From an uncultured Alphaproteobacteria bacterium (GTDB lineage Bacteria > Pseudomonadota > Alphaproteobacteria > HIMB59 > GCA-002718135), in NCBI GenBank assembly GCA_902602695.1, contig CACKRO010000011.1:1-39050 (forward strand): 39,050 nucleotides of DNA, read 5' to 3'. Positions 26,608 to 33,932 of the stretch are shown piece by piece (positions within the stretch are counted from its first letter, which is position 1; each line of letters opens with the position of its first letter). The notes under the pieces were generated by a model. The model saw nothing but the letters and a program-made list of their open reading frames with translations. It did not search any database and was not told where the DNA came from. Made by a program: the position numbers and the translations under genes.

Positions 26608-27450
26608 TTATTTGTATTTAGCAATCATATCCTTAATTCCTGGAATTGTTTCTACCTGATAAGCATGCTCAGGTTGAAAAAATTGGACAAGAGATCTTTG
26701 AGACAAACCTCCAAGAATTGTAAAATAATACATCTCATACCCAGGTGCCACAACACAAGGATGATAGCCTGTTCTAATCATAATGGTTGACCCATCAATT
26801 ATATGTTCGGCTTTACCAACTTTATCATCAACTTGCTGAAACATCTGAAAACCAAATCCATTTTTAGGTTTAAATCTATAATTGTATGTTTCATCGTGTC
26901 TAGTTTCATCAGGTAGACGATCTGTATCATGCTTATGAGGTGGAAACCCCGACCAACCTCCCTGCCCTACAGTATAAAGTTCATTACAAAGCAATCTACC
27001 AACTTTATCATGGTGCTTAGCACCTAAAATATGTTTAATTTTTCTATGAGTTTTTGTATCATCAGAGCCGTACTGAACTAAATCAATTTCATTTGTTCGA
27101 ACAGCAAAAGGTTCAAGAGTTTTGTCATACTTTGCGCCAGCAATAAAAATTTCTGAATTATCTACTATAGATGTAAATTGAGCTTTTGTATTAGACGGAA
27201 CATAAACACCTTCTGGCTCTCCATCCCACACATCAACTGTTCTAGTGCCTAATGATTCAACTTTTATACCTTCAATTTCTACATTTATTTTTCCAGTAGC
27301 AGGTACAATACATGTTTCATAACCAGGTGTTTGATATTCAAAAGATTGATCTTTATTTAATTTTACTATGTTAAAATAATTTAAAGGAACCCTGCTGTCT
27401 TCAATATCTGCAATTGGCTTATTCTTATTATCAAATGGTGGAATGTGCAT
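26608..27450 (-). CDS. iolB: 5-deoxy-glucuronate isomerase
   Basis: IolB isomerises 5-deoxy-D-glucuronate to 5-dehydro-2-deoxygluconate in myo-inositol breakdown. It is a bicupin protein of 280 residues with the hallmark VGQGGWSGFPPHKHD (161-175; metal-binding H172 and H174), DETYNYRF with E187, and GYHPCVVAPGYEMYYF (228-243, H230). I chose the ATG at 27450 rather than that at 27465: the sequence AAGGAG (27457-27462) then forms an ideal ribosome-binding site 6 bases away, the upstream kinase stop (27452-27454) precedes it, and homologues begin near M-H-I-P. No iolA, iolD, iolE or iolG is in the window. Confidence 0.9.
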   Translation of the reverse strand: MHIPPFDNKNKPIADIEDSRVPLNYFNIVKLNKDQSFEYQTPGYETCIVPATGKINVEIEGIKVESLGTRTVDVWDGEPEGVYVPSNTKAQFTSIVDNSEIFIAGAKYDKTLEPFAVRTNEIDLVQYGSDDTKTHRKIKHILGAKHHDKVGRLLCNELYTVGQGGWSGFPPHKHDTDRLPDETRHDETYNYRFKPKNGFGFQMFQQVDDKVGKAEHIIDGSTIMIRTGYHPCVVAPGYEMYYFTILGGLSQRSLVQFFQPEHAYQVETIPGIKDMIAKYK

Positions 27451-27451
27451 A

Positions 27452-28438
27452 TTATTCTCCTTCATTAATTTTATTATATTTCATAAACTCTAAAATTTCA
27501 TTTAAATTTGGCATAGCTGGTGCACAACCAACTTTTGTTACTACAATAGCTGCTGCGGCTGAACCTATTTCTATAGATTTTTCTAAATCATTAGCCTTTA
27601 AAATTGATCCAATCAATGAGCCCATAAATGCATCACCAGCTCCAGTTGGTTTTAAAGGTTTAACAGGAAATATTCCCTTTTTAATTTCTTTGTTCATTGC
27701 AAAAGTAACAGAACCTTTTTCGCCTTTTTTATAAATAATTAAGCTTACATTTTTAGCTAATTGTTTAGCATGATCCAAACCATTATTATATTCACCAGCT
27801 AAAACTCCAAACTCATCATCATTTCCAATTACACCACTACATTTACTTGCTGCTAAATTATAAACTTCTTTTGCTTTATTTGATGACTCCCAAGTATATG
27901 GTCTATAATCAATATCCATAATTACAGGAATATTATTTTTATTTGCTGTATCTAAAGCATATAATGTAGCACTTCTCGAAGGTTCAGCTGCTAGAGAAGT
28001 TCCAGTAATTAATACACAATCAAAATTTTGTATATTAGCATTTTCAACATCATTTTTATTTAAAAATAAATCAGAAGCTTTATGTCTATAAATAATTGAT
28101 TGATGATCTTTAACTGTGGTTTCAACAATAGCGAAAGAAATTCTTGATTCATTTTTTTCAAACTCTACTAATTTGTTTTTAACACCATAATGATTTAGTT
28201 GATTAATAGCTAATCTACCTAAAGCATCATCAGATACTCTCGTGAGTAGATTACAATTACCTCCAAATAAAGCTAATTGAACACCCATATTTGCAGAAGA
28301 TCCTCCAAGATGAGTAACAAAGGATTTGGCGTTCTCAGTTTTAGTTCCCGGTGGATCAGGATATATATCAATTCCTGCTCTACCTATGAGTAAAAAATTA
28401 TTTTTTTGAATTTTCGAAACTAAAAATTCAAATGACAT
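27452..28438 (-). CDS. iolC: PfkB-family sugar kinase, probable 5-dehydro-2-deoxygluconokinase
   Basis: A 328-residue ribokinase-fold enzyme. LLIGRAGIDIYPDP (16-29) and HLGGSSANMGVQLALFGG (43-60) form the sugar site, and KPTGAGDAFMGSL (263-275) holds the anion hole and catalytic D269. The MDIDYRPYTW segment (174-183) resembles IolC more than ribokinase or KdgK. Location upstream of iolB and the aldolase supports phosphorylation of 5-dehydro-2-deoxygluconate. The stop precedes the iolB ATG by 1 base and its last codons supply the iolB ribosome-binding site. The gene lies 4 bases after the GFA-family gene. Confidence 0.85.
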   Translation of the reverse strand: MSFEFLVSKIQKNNFLLIGRAGIDIYPDPPGTKTENAKSFVTHLGGSSANMGVQLALFGGNCNLLTRVSDDALGRLAINQLNHYGVKNKLVEFEKNESRISFAIVETTVKDHQSIIYRHKASDLFLNKNDVENANIQNFDCVLITGTSLAAEPSRSATLYALDTANKNNIPVIMDIDYRPYTWESSNKAKEVYNLAASKCSGVIGNDDEFGVLAGEYNNGLDHAKQLAKNVSLIIYKKGEKGSVTFAMNKEIKKGIFPVKPLKPTGAGDAFMGSLIGSILKANDLEKSIEIGSAAAAIVVTKVGCAPAMPNLNEILEFMKYNKINEGE

Positions 28439-28442
28439 AAAA

Positions 28443-28784
28443 TTATTTATTTTTCATATCAATAAATTCAGCTTCATATCTAAAAGGATCAATTGAATCT
28501 ATACATCCAATATTTATTGCCGCCCCATTTGGATCAGTTCTTCTATGATGATGAGTATAGATGCCACAAGTTTTACAAAAAAAATGTTCAGCAATCATTG
28601 TATTAAATTTGTAAGAAGTTAAGTTTTCTTTTCCTTTTAGAATATTTATTGCTTCTTTAGGTACCATACACATTTTAGCATTTTTTCTTATACAAATAGA
28701 GCAGTTGCACTGTTTTATAATTTCTAAGTCTGTTAAAACTTCTATTTGAACATCTCCACAATGACAATTTAAATTATATTTCAT
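28443..28784 (-). CDS. GFA/CENP-V family zinc protein
   Basis: A 113-residue protein of the glutathione-dependent formaldehyde-activating enzyme fold. Zinc-binding cysteines are present: C7 and C9 (CHCGDV), C26, C28 and C31 (CNCSIC), and C70 and C73 (FFCKTCG), followed by the family's THHHR region. Despite the family name most members have no proven formaldehyde activity. It is the first gene of the minus-strand iolC-iolB-aldolase operon. Its function there is unknown; binding of a glutathione or thiol adduct is one possibility. Confidence 0.85.
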   Translation of the reverse strand: MKYNLNCHCGDVQIEVLTDLEIIKQCNCSICIRKNAKMCMVPKEAINILKGKENLTSYKFNTMIAEHFFCKTCGIYTHHHRRTDPNGAAINIGCIDSIDPFRYEAEFIDMKNK

Positions 28785-28832
28785 TTTACTTAACTATATT
28801 ATAATATTTAATATAATTAAAGTTAATAAAAT
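28785..28832. promoter_or_regulatory. Divergent promoter region between the deoxysugar operon and the oxygenase gene
   Basis: This 48-base gap separates two divergent starts. It contains TATAAT on the plus strand at 28800-28805 and 28812-28817, and TATAAT on the minus strand (complement of 28798-28803). No good -35 box is evident, and such hexamers are common in DNA this AT-rich. Confidence 0.3.
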
Positions 28833-29453
28833 ATGAACGAAAGCATGATTCAAGGTCAGATTATAAGACCATTCTCACCAGCTATTGGTAAATATAAATT
28901 ACATGAAGATACAATAAATATAATTAACAATCATATTGATGAAATATTGAAAGATGAAAATAAAATTGATGAATTATACCACGGTAAACAATTAGCAGGT
29001 GAAATTAAATATGAAATTAGATTAACAAAAGAATTTATTGATCAACATTTGAAAAATACAATTTATAAATTTGTATTCAATTTTGTAAAATCAACATTAC
29101 AAAAAGAAATTAAGAAATTTGATTTAAAATCTAGTTGGGCTGTTTGTCAATTTGAAAGTGATTATAATCCAATTCATTGGCATGATGGTCATCTATCTGG
29201 AGTAATGTATACAAAAATGCCAAATGATTTAGGATCATCATACAAAGATCAAAACAACAATGGCAAAATAGCATTTGTACATGGATCGACACAACTTTTA
29301 GTTTCTTCCGTTTATGATATTAAACCTGAGGTTGGAGATTTATTTATATTTCCTAGTTATATGATGCATACAGTTTACCCATTTTTTTCTGATGAAGAAA
29401 GAAGGTCAGTTTCTTTTAATGCATTTATAGATGAGGACGCAGCAAAACTTTAG
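28833..29453 (+). CDS. Putative 2-oxoglutarate/Fe(II) oxygenase (2OG-FeII_Oxy_5-like)
   Basis: A 206-residue protein with a double-stranded beta-helix pattern. SWAVCQFESDYNPIHWHDGHLSGVMY (from residue 101) resembles the first half of family PF13759, where H-x-H (here H115/H117) before LSGVxY supplies two iron ligands. DLFIFPSYMMHTVYPF (169-184) gives the third ligand H179, and R191 in ERRSVSFN would hold 2-oxoglutarate. It is the only plus-strand gene between metC/TSUP and the right edge, and it diverges from the GFA-iolCB operon. Substrate unknown; members of the family are widespread in marine bacteria and cyanophages. Confidence 0.75.
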   Translation: MNESMIQGQIIRPFSPAIGKYKLHEDTINIINNHIDEILKDENKIDELYHGKQLAGEIKYEIRLTKEFIDQHLKNTIYKFVFNFVKSTLQKEIKKFDLKSSWAVCQFESDYNPIHWHDGHLSGVMYTKMPNDLGSSYKDQNNNGKIAFVHGSTQLLVSSVYDIKPEVGDLFIFPSYMMHTVYPFFSDEERRSVSFNAFIDEDAAKL

Positions 29454-29457
29454 CATT

Positions 29458-29533
29458 TGGCGCGCCCGAAATGATTCGAACATTTGACCTACCGCTTAGA
29501 AGGCGGTTGCTCTATCCACTGAGCTACGGGCGC
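29458..29533 (-). tRNA. tRNA-Arg (TCT)
   Basis: Read on the minus strand, the acceptor GCGCCCG pairs with CGGGCGC, with discriminator G and an encoded CCA (complement of 29458-29460). The anticodon stem ACCGC/GCGGT encloses the loop CTTCTAA, giving TCT (Arg, AGA codons). 76 bases with CCA. It lies 47 bases downstream of the NDUFS4-like gene on the same strand and ends 4 bases from the convergent oxygenase stop. Confidence 0.97.
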
Positions 29534-29580
29534 ATAATTTCCATTTATCATAGTCTAAAAAATAAAGAAAGAAATTATAC

Positions 29581-29886
29581 TTAATGAGTCCAGGGTTCTT
29601 TTCTATTAGTATCAAAATTTGAAGCGTAATTTTTAGGTTTTATTTTTCTTTGTTTTGGTTCTTCAACAAAATATTGGTAATTATTTTTTTTTGCCCATTC
29701 GATAGCTTGCTCTTTCGTGTCAAAAAAAAGTTTAATCTGAGATTTGGTATCTAAAGAACTATTCCAACCCATTAAAGAATCTTTTAATTTTTCTACTTCA
29801 GAAATATATTCAGCTAACCACAATTTAGTTTTTTTAAAACCTGATTGCATAGAAGTTTTTGAAGGTTTATAGATTTTTATCGTCAT
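29581..29886 (-). CDS. NDUFS4-like Complex I accessory subunit (ETC complex I subunit family)
   Basis: A 101-residue protein matching the alphaproteobacterial homologue of mitochondrial NDUFS4 (18 kDa subunit). The pattern is KIYKPSKTSMQSG at the start, W-x-LxW-like spacing WLAEYISEVEKLKDSLMGWNSS, LFFDTKEQAIEWAKKNNYQYFVEE (53-76), and the C-terminal PKNYASNF...PWTH, a strongly conserved end. It is expected to sit on the peripheral arm of NADH dehydrogenase. It shares one base with the acyl-CoA dehydrogenase stop and precedes tRNA-Arg. Confidence 0.9.
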   Translation of the reverse strand: MTIKIYKPSKTSMQSGFKKTKLWLAEYISEVEKLKDSLMGWNSSLDTKSQIKLFFDTKEQAIEWAKKNNYQYFVEEPKQRKIKPKNYASNFDTNRKEPWTH

Positions 29887-31661
29887 TAGATCGCTGTTTC
29901 AAAATATTCATCATCGTAATCGTTAAAGTATTTTCCTCCTGATTTAATATTTTGACAAAGAACTTGTGTCTCACTTAACAATTTAGTTAAGAAAAAGTTG
30001 CCTGTTTCAATTTTAGATTTATAAAAACTTTCGTCTTGTTTTTCTAATTTAGTTAATGAAATTTCAATATACTGCAACCAAATATAGCCTAAAGAAATTA
30101 AAGATGATAAATTTAAAAATTCTACAGCATGAGAATTAATCTCATTTTCATCATTTAACGATTTAATATATTCAAAAATAGTTTTGTAAGAATCATATGA
30201 AGGCATAAATAAATCAATGTATTTTTTCATTTCTTTATTATTATTAATTTTATCTTGATAATCATTTATCATTGTAAAAAATTCTTCAAATAATGCACCA
30301 TTATCAGTTTTTAATTTTCTTCCAATCAAATCTAACGCTTGAATACCATTTGTTCCTTCATAGATTGTGGTTATCCTAGCATCTCTTACTAATTGCTCCA
30401 TACCATGATCGGTAATAAAACCATGACCTCCATATATTTGTAGAGCTCTATTTGTATTTTCTACAGATTTATCTGAAGCATATGATTTAATTATAGGTGT
30501 CATGAGTGCAATAAAATTTTCAGATAATCTCTTACCTTTCTCATCAGTAGAATTTTCAATATTATCAAAATGATTGCCGGTCAATAACGTTAACCCTCTA
30601 ACTGCCTCATTAATCGATTTGATATATAATAAATTTTTTCTTATTTCGGGATGCACAATTATTGGATCAGCAACTTGATTACTGGAAGATAATTTACCTT
30701 GTAAACGTTCTTTTGAATAATAAAGTGCTGATTGATAAGCAGTTTCTGATAGACCCAAGCCTTGTATCCCTACAAACAAACGAGCTCCATTCATCATTAT
30801 AAACATAGCTCTCATTCCTTTGTTAATATCGCCTACTAGCCAGCCCTTAGCTTCATTGTAATGCATTACACAAGTTGGACTAGCATGAATACCCATCTTC
30901 TTCTCTATTGATCCACATTCAACTTTATTTCTTTCAACAAAATCACCACTATCATTTGGTAAAAATTTAGGAACTAAGAATAGACTTATACCTTTAATAC
31001 CAGGGGGTGCATTTGGTGTTCTTGCTAAAACTAGATGAATAATATTTTCACTTAGATCATGCTCACCACATGTAATAAAAATTTTGGTTCCAGTAATACT
31101 ATAACTTCCATCATCTAAAGGTGTTGCCATTGTTTTACTTAAACCTAGGTCGGTTCCACATTGTGGTTCAGTTAAATTCATTGTGCCGGTCCACTTACCA
31201 CTAGCTAAATTTGGCAAATAAGTATTTTTTAGATCTTCATTAGCACTTTTTTCAATTGCATCGATAGCATTTGCTGTAAGACCGGGGTAAAGACCAAATG
31301 ACATATTAGTAGAACTTATCATTTCATCTAAAATCATATTGATAATATACGGTAAATTTTGTCCACCAAATTCTTCTTTTACCTTTAATCCCTGCCAACC
31401 ATTTTCAGAAAAAGTTTTATAAGCTTCCTTGAAACCTTTTGGTGCAGTCACAACTCCATTATTAAATGAACATCCTTCACTATCTCCACTTTGATTTATT
31501 GGAAGCAAAGTTTCTTCACAAAGTTTTGCTGCTTCTTCAATAATGAGCATTAGATCGCTTGATTCTAAATCTAATTGTTTTAATGTTTCACTTTCATTAA
31601 GATTTAAAAAATCTTCAATTAGAAATTTAAATTCACGTAATGGTGTTTTATATATTTGCAT
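29886..31661 (-). CDS. Acyl-CoA dehydrogenase, long FadE/DmdC-type
   Basis: A 591-residue FAD-dependent acyl-CoA dehydrogenase with the extra C-terminal domain (about 460-591) seen in the ~600-residue FadE2/DmdC group. FAD- and substrate-binding motifs are TGTMNLTEPQCGTDLG (158-173), GTKIFITCGEHDL (191-203), and IYEGTNGIQALDLIGRKL near 440. DmdC oxidises 3-methylmercaptopropionyl-CoA in DMSP demethylation, and its sequence is close to this one in the N-terminal half (for example MSFGLYPGLT). General fatty acyl-CoA oxidation is equally possible given the thiolase next door. The two lie 5 bases apart. Confidence 0.88.
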   Translation of the reverse strand: MQIYKTPLREFKFLIEDFLNLNESETLKQLDLESSDLMLIIEEAAKLCEETLLPINQSGDSEGCSFNNGVVTAPKGFKEAYKTFSENGWQGLKVKEEFGGQNLPYIINMILDEMISSTNMSFGLYPGLTANAIDAIEKSANEDLKNTYLPNLASGKWTGTMNLTEPQCGTDLGLSKTMATPLDDGSYSITGTKIFITCGEHDLSENIIHLVLARTPNAPPGIKGISLFLVPKFLPNDSGDFVERNKVECGSIEKKMGIHASPTCVMHYNEAKGWLVGDINKGMRAMFIMMNGARLFVGIQGLGLSETAYQSALYYSKERLQGKLSSSNQVADPIIVHPEIRKNLLYIKSINEAVRGLTLLTGNHFDNIENSTDEKGKRLSENFIALMTPIIKSYASDKSVENTNRALQIYGGHGFITDHGMEQLVRDARITTIYEGTNGIQALDLIGRKLKTDNGALFEEFFTMINDYQDKINNNKEMKKYIDLFMPSYDSYKTIFEYIKSLNDENEINSHAVEFLNLSSLISLGYIWLQYIEISLTKLEKQDESFYKSKIETGNFFLTKLLSETQVLCQNIKSGGKYFNDYDDEYFETAI

Positions 31662-31666
31662 AATAG

Positions 31667-32806
31667 TTAATTAATATTTTCTAACACAGTTGCAATACCT
31701 TGGCCTAAACCTATGCATTGTGTGGCTAATCCATACTTTTTATTATTATTTTGCAATAATGTTGCAACTTTGCCAGTGATCCTTGCTCCAGTAGCGCCTA
31801 AGGGATGGCCTAATGCAATAGCGCCTCCATGAATGTTAACTTTATCAATGTTCATATTTAATTCTTTAATACACGCTAATGATTGAGAGGCAAATGCTTC
31901 ATTTAGTTCCACAATATCAATATCATTAATAGATAAGTTTGCTCTTTTTAATGCTTTTTTAGAAGCATTAATAGGTCCTAGCCCCATTAATTCAGGAGGA
32001 CATCCAACTACTGCAGTGGATTTTATTCGAGCTAGAATATTTAAACTATTTTTTTTTGCATACTCTTCTTCACAGACTATTACTGCTGAAGCACCATCTG
32101 TTAAGGGTGATGCAGTACCAGCAGTGACAGTGCCGTTTTCATCAAACACAAGTTTTAAACCATCTAAAACTTCATGGGAAGTATTAGGCCTAATTCCCCC
32201 ATCTTTATTTATCTTTTCATTTTTATTTGAAATAGAAACTATTTCATTATCAAACATATTTGAATCTCTAGCTAAAGAAGCCTTTTCATGACTACTTATT
32301 GCAAATTCTTGCTGCTCTTTTCGAGAAATATTAAATTTTTTTGCAACATTTTCAGCAGTAATACCCATAGACATATATACATTTGGATTATCTTTACTTA
32401 ATTGTGGATGAGGATCGTAAGTTAAACCATTCATAGGTATAAATGTCATACTTTCTACACCGCAACATAAAAAAACATCACCAGAATTAATTGCAATTGC
32501 ACCAGTTGCATCATGAATAGCTTGCATTGAAGAACCGCACCATCTGTTAACTGTCATACCTGCTACATGTTCTGGCATATCTGTCATGAATGAAACAATT
32601 TTAGCAATATTATTTCCTTGTGCTCCTTCAGGATACGCACAACCAGTAATAATGTCCTCTATGTCATTTTTATTAATTTGTATTTCGTTAAGTAATTGAT
32701 TTATTGTTTGTGATAGAATGTCTTCCGGTCTTATGTTTGCCATTTCTCCTTTACGTGCAAAAGTAAATGGTGATCTTTTATAACCAACAATAACTGCATT
32801 TCTCAT
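31667..32806 (-). CDS. fadA: Acetyl-CoA acyltransferase (thiolase)
   Basis: A 379-residue thiolase. The acyl-accepting cysteine is C90 (NRWCGSSMQAI), with NEAFA, H334 in GGAIALGHPLGATGARI and the second catalytic cysteine C364 in CIGLGQG. Motifs and length favour the degradative 3-ketoacyl-CoA thiolase (FadA) rather than acetoacetyl-CoA thiolase PhaA. It lies between apt (1-base spacing: next gene begins immediately upstream) and the acyl-CoA dehydrogenase, forming a small beta-oxidation unit; no enoyl-CoA hydratase is in the window. Confidence 0.92.
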   Translation of the reverse strand: MRNAVIVGYKRSPFTFARKGEMANIRPEDILSQTINQLLNEIQINKNDIEDIITGCAYPEGAQGNNIAKIVSFMTDMPEHVAGMTVNRWCGSSMQAIHDATGAIAINSGDVFLCCGVESMTFIPMNGLTYDPHPQLSKDNPNVYMSMGITAENVAKKFNISRKEQQEFAISSHEKASLARDSNMFDNEIVSISNKNEKINKDGGIRPNTSHEVLDGLKLVFDENGTVTAGTASPLTDGASAVIVCEEEYAKKNSLNILARIKSTAVVGCPPELMGLGPINASKKALKRANLSINDIDIVELNEAFASQSLACIKELNMNIDKVNIHGGAIALGHPLGATGARITGKVATLLQNNNKKYGLATQCIGLGQGIATVLENIN

Positions 32807-33322
32807 TTAAAACTCCATTAAAGAATGTATCTCAATTCCTTTTTTAATTAATTTTGTATCGCCTCTTAGATCTGGTAAATTTATTATAAAACCTGCACCA
32901 ACAATATTTTTTTGCTCAAACTTTTTAATTAACTCCACTGCTGCAAGTGCAGTTCCACCTGTTGCCAAAAGATCATCAATAATAAGTAAATCTTTATGAC
33001 CGTCTAAAGCATCCGTATGAATATGCATTTCAGTTGATCCATATTCTAAGTCGTATGAAACTTTGAAAGTATCAAACGGAAGTTTATGAGGTTTTCTCAA
33101 AGGAATAAATGCTGCATTTAAAAAATAAGCTATTGCGCCTGCCATTATAAAACCACGTGATTCTATACTTAAGACTGCATCTATTTTTTTATTTTTCCAT
33201 GGTTTTACCATATCATCAATAACTTGTTTAAAATGTCCTGCATTTTGCAATAATGTTGTAATGTCTCTGAATTGAATTCCTTCGACAGGATAATCTGCAA
33301 TTGTTCGAACGTAGTCTTTCAT
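32807..33322 (-). CDS. apt: Adenine phosphoribosyltransferase
   Basis: Makes AMP from adenine and PRPP. It is 171 residues, normal length. The start YVRTIADYPVEGIQFRDITTLL (4-25) is the APT flexible-loop signature, ESRGFIMAGAIAY (54-66) forms the adenine site, and LLIIDDLLATGGTALAAVEL (112-131) binds PRPP. The gene could recycle the adenine released by the nucleosidase at 25247-25777, though they are not in one operon. Its start shares one base with the stop of the phosphatase-like gene. Confidence 0.96.
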   Translation of the reverse strand: MKDYVRTIADYPVEGIQFRDITTLLQNAGHFKQVIDDMVKPWKNKKIDAVLSIESRGFIMAGAIAYFLNAAFIPLRKPHKLPFDTFKVSYDLEYGSTEMHIHTDALDGHKDLLIIDDLLATGGTALAAVELIKKFEQKNIVGAGFIINLPDLRGDTKLIKKGIEIHSLMEF

Positions 33323-33882
33323 TATTTTTTCCCAATTTCTTTTATATCAAATAAAGTAACAGGTGCAAAATTTGAAGAACAATCGTATGTTTTAGTATAA
33401 GGAAATTTTAAAAATGAGTTTGAGATTTGATTGCTAGTATCTAATTTTTTTTCAAAATGTTTTATCAGTAATTTGTTTGGGTTTGCATGTGGAGCAAGAT
33501 TACGAATATATTTAATTGTATTTTCAATATTAGTTTTGTTTTCTTTGCATAGTAAATAGGTAGCTGTTGCCATTGATCTTGAAACACCACACCAGCAATG
33601 AATAACAATATCTTCATCATAATTATATGTAGAAGTAAAATTAGCTATTGAATTTACATGTTCTTCCCCTGGGAGAATTTGCGGTATTTCATCAGTATTT
33701 AATCTAAATATTTTATTGTTACTGCTTATTTCAATGATATCATCAAAGCCAAGCTTTAAATGATTTTTTACACCTTTAGGTGTTTCTGGCGCATATCCTG
33801 GATCTATGACTGATATTAGATATTTTGGCTGCACACTCTCACATACATTTGATAAGTCACTAAGAGAACAAACAATAATCAT
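33322..33882 (-). CDS. Tyrosine/dual-specificity phosphatase-like protein
   Basis: A 186-residue protein with the HCX5R active-site loop: H95-C96-WCGVS-R102 in IVIHCWCGVSRSMATATYLL, and the family N-terminus MIIVCSLSDLSNVCESVQP. I place the start at the ATG 33882; the longer frame from a GTG at 33906 would begin inside an 11-bp terminator hairpin belonging to the upstream binding-protein gene, and relatives start with M-I-x-V-C-S-L. No ribosome-binding site is visible before 33882, where the T-run of the hairpin ends. Function unknown; operon with apt suggests nothing specific. Confidence 0.78.
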   Translation of the reverse strand: MIIVCSLSDLSNVCESVQPKYLISVIDPGYAPETPKGVKNHLKLGFDDIIEISSNNKIFRLNTDEIPQILPGEEHVNSIANFTSTYNYDEDIVIHCWCGVSRSMATATYLLCKENKTNIENTIKYIRNLAPHANPNKLLIKHFEKKLDTSNQISNSFLKFPYTKTYDCSSNFAPVTLFDIKEIGKK

Positions 33883-33911
33883 AAAAAAAGGGTGGTTAAC
33901 AACCACCCTTT
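33883..33911 (-). terminator. Rho-independent terminator after the sugar-binding protein gene
   Basis: An 11-bp perfect stem, AAAGGGTGGTT (33887-33897) with AACCACCCTTT (33901-33911), closes a 3-base loop. On the minus strand it is followed by a run of seven Ts. It starts 22 bases after the stop codon of the binding protein and directly abuts the ATG of the phosphatase-like gene. Confidence 0.88.
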
Positions 33912-33932
33912 AACACAATTTAAATAATTAAA

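Noticed and set aside
27451..27465. Upstream ATG for iolB
   Set aside because: It would use the AAGGAG ribosome-binding site as coding sequence and overlaps the kinase stop; the ATG at 27450 has ideal spacing.
33883..33906. GTG start for the phosphatase-like protein
   Set aside because: It lies inside a perfect terminator stem and adds residues (VVNHPFF) not expected in the family; ATG 33882 is preferred.
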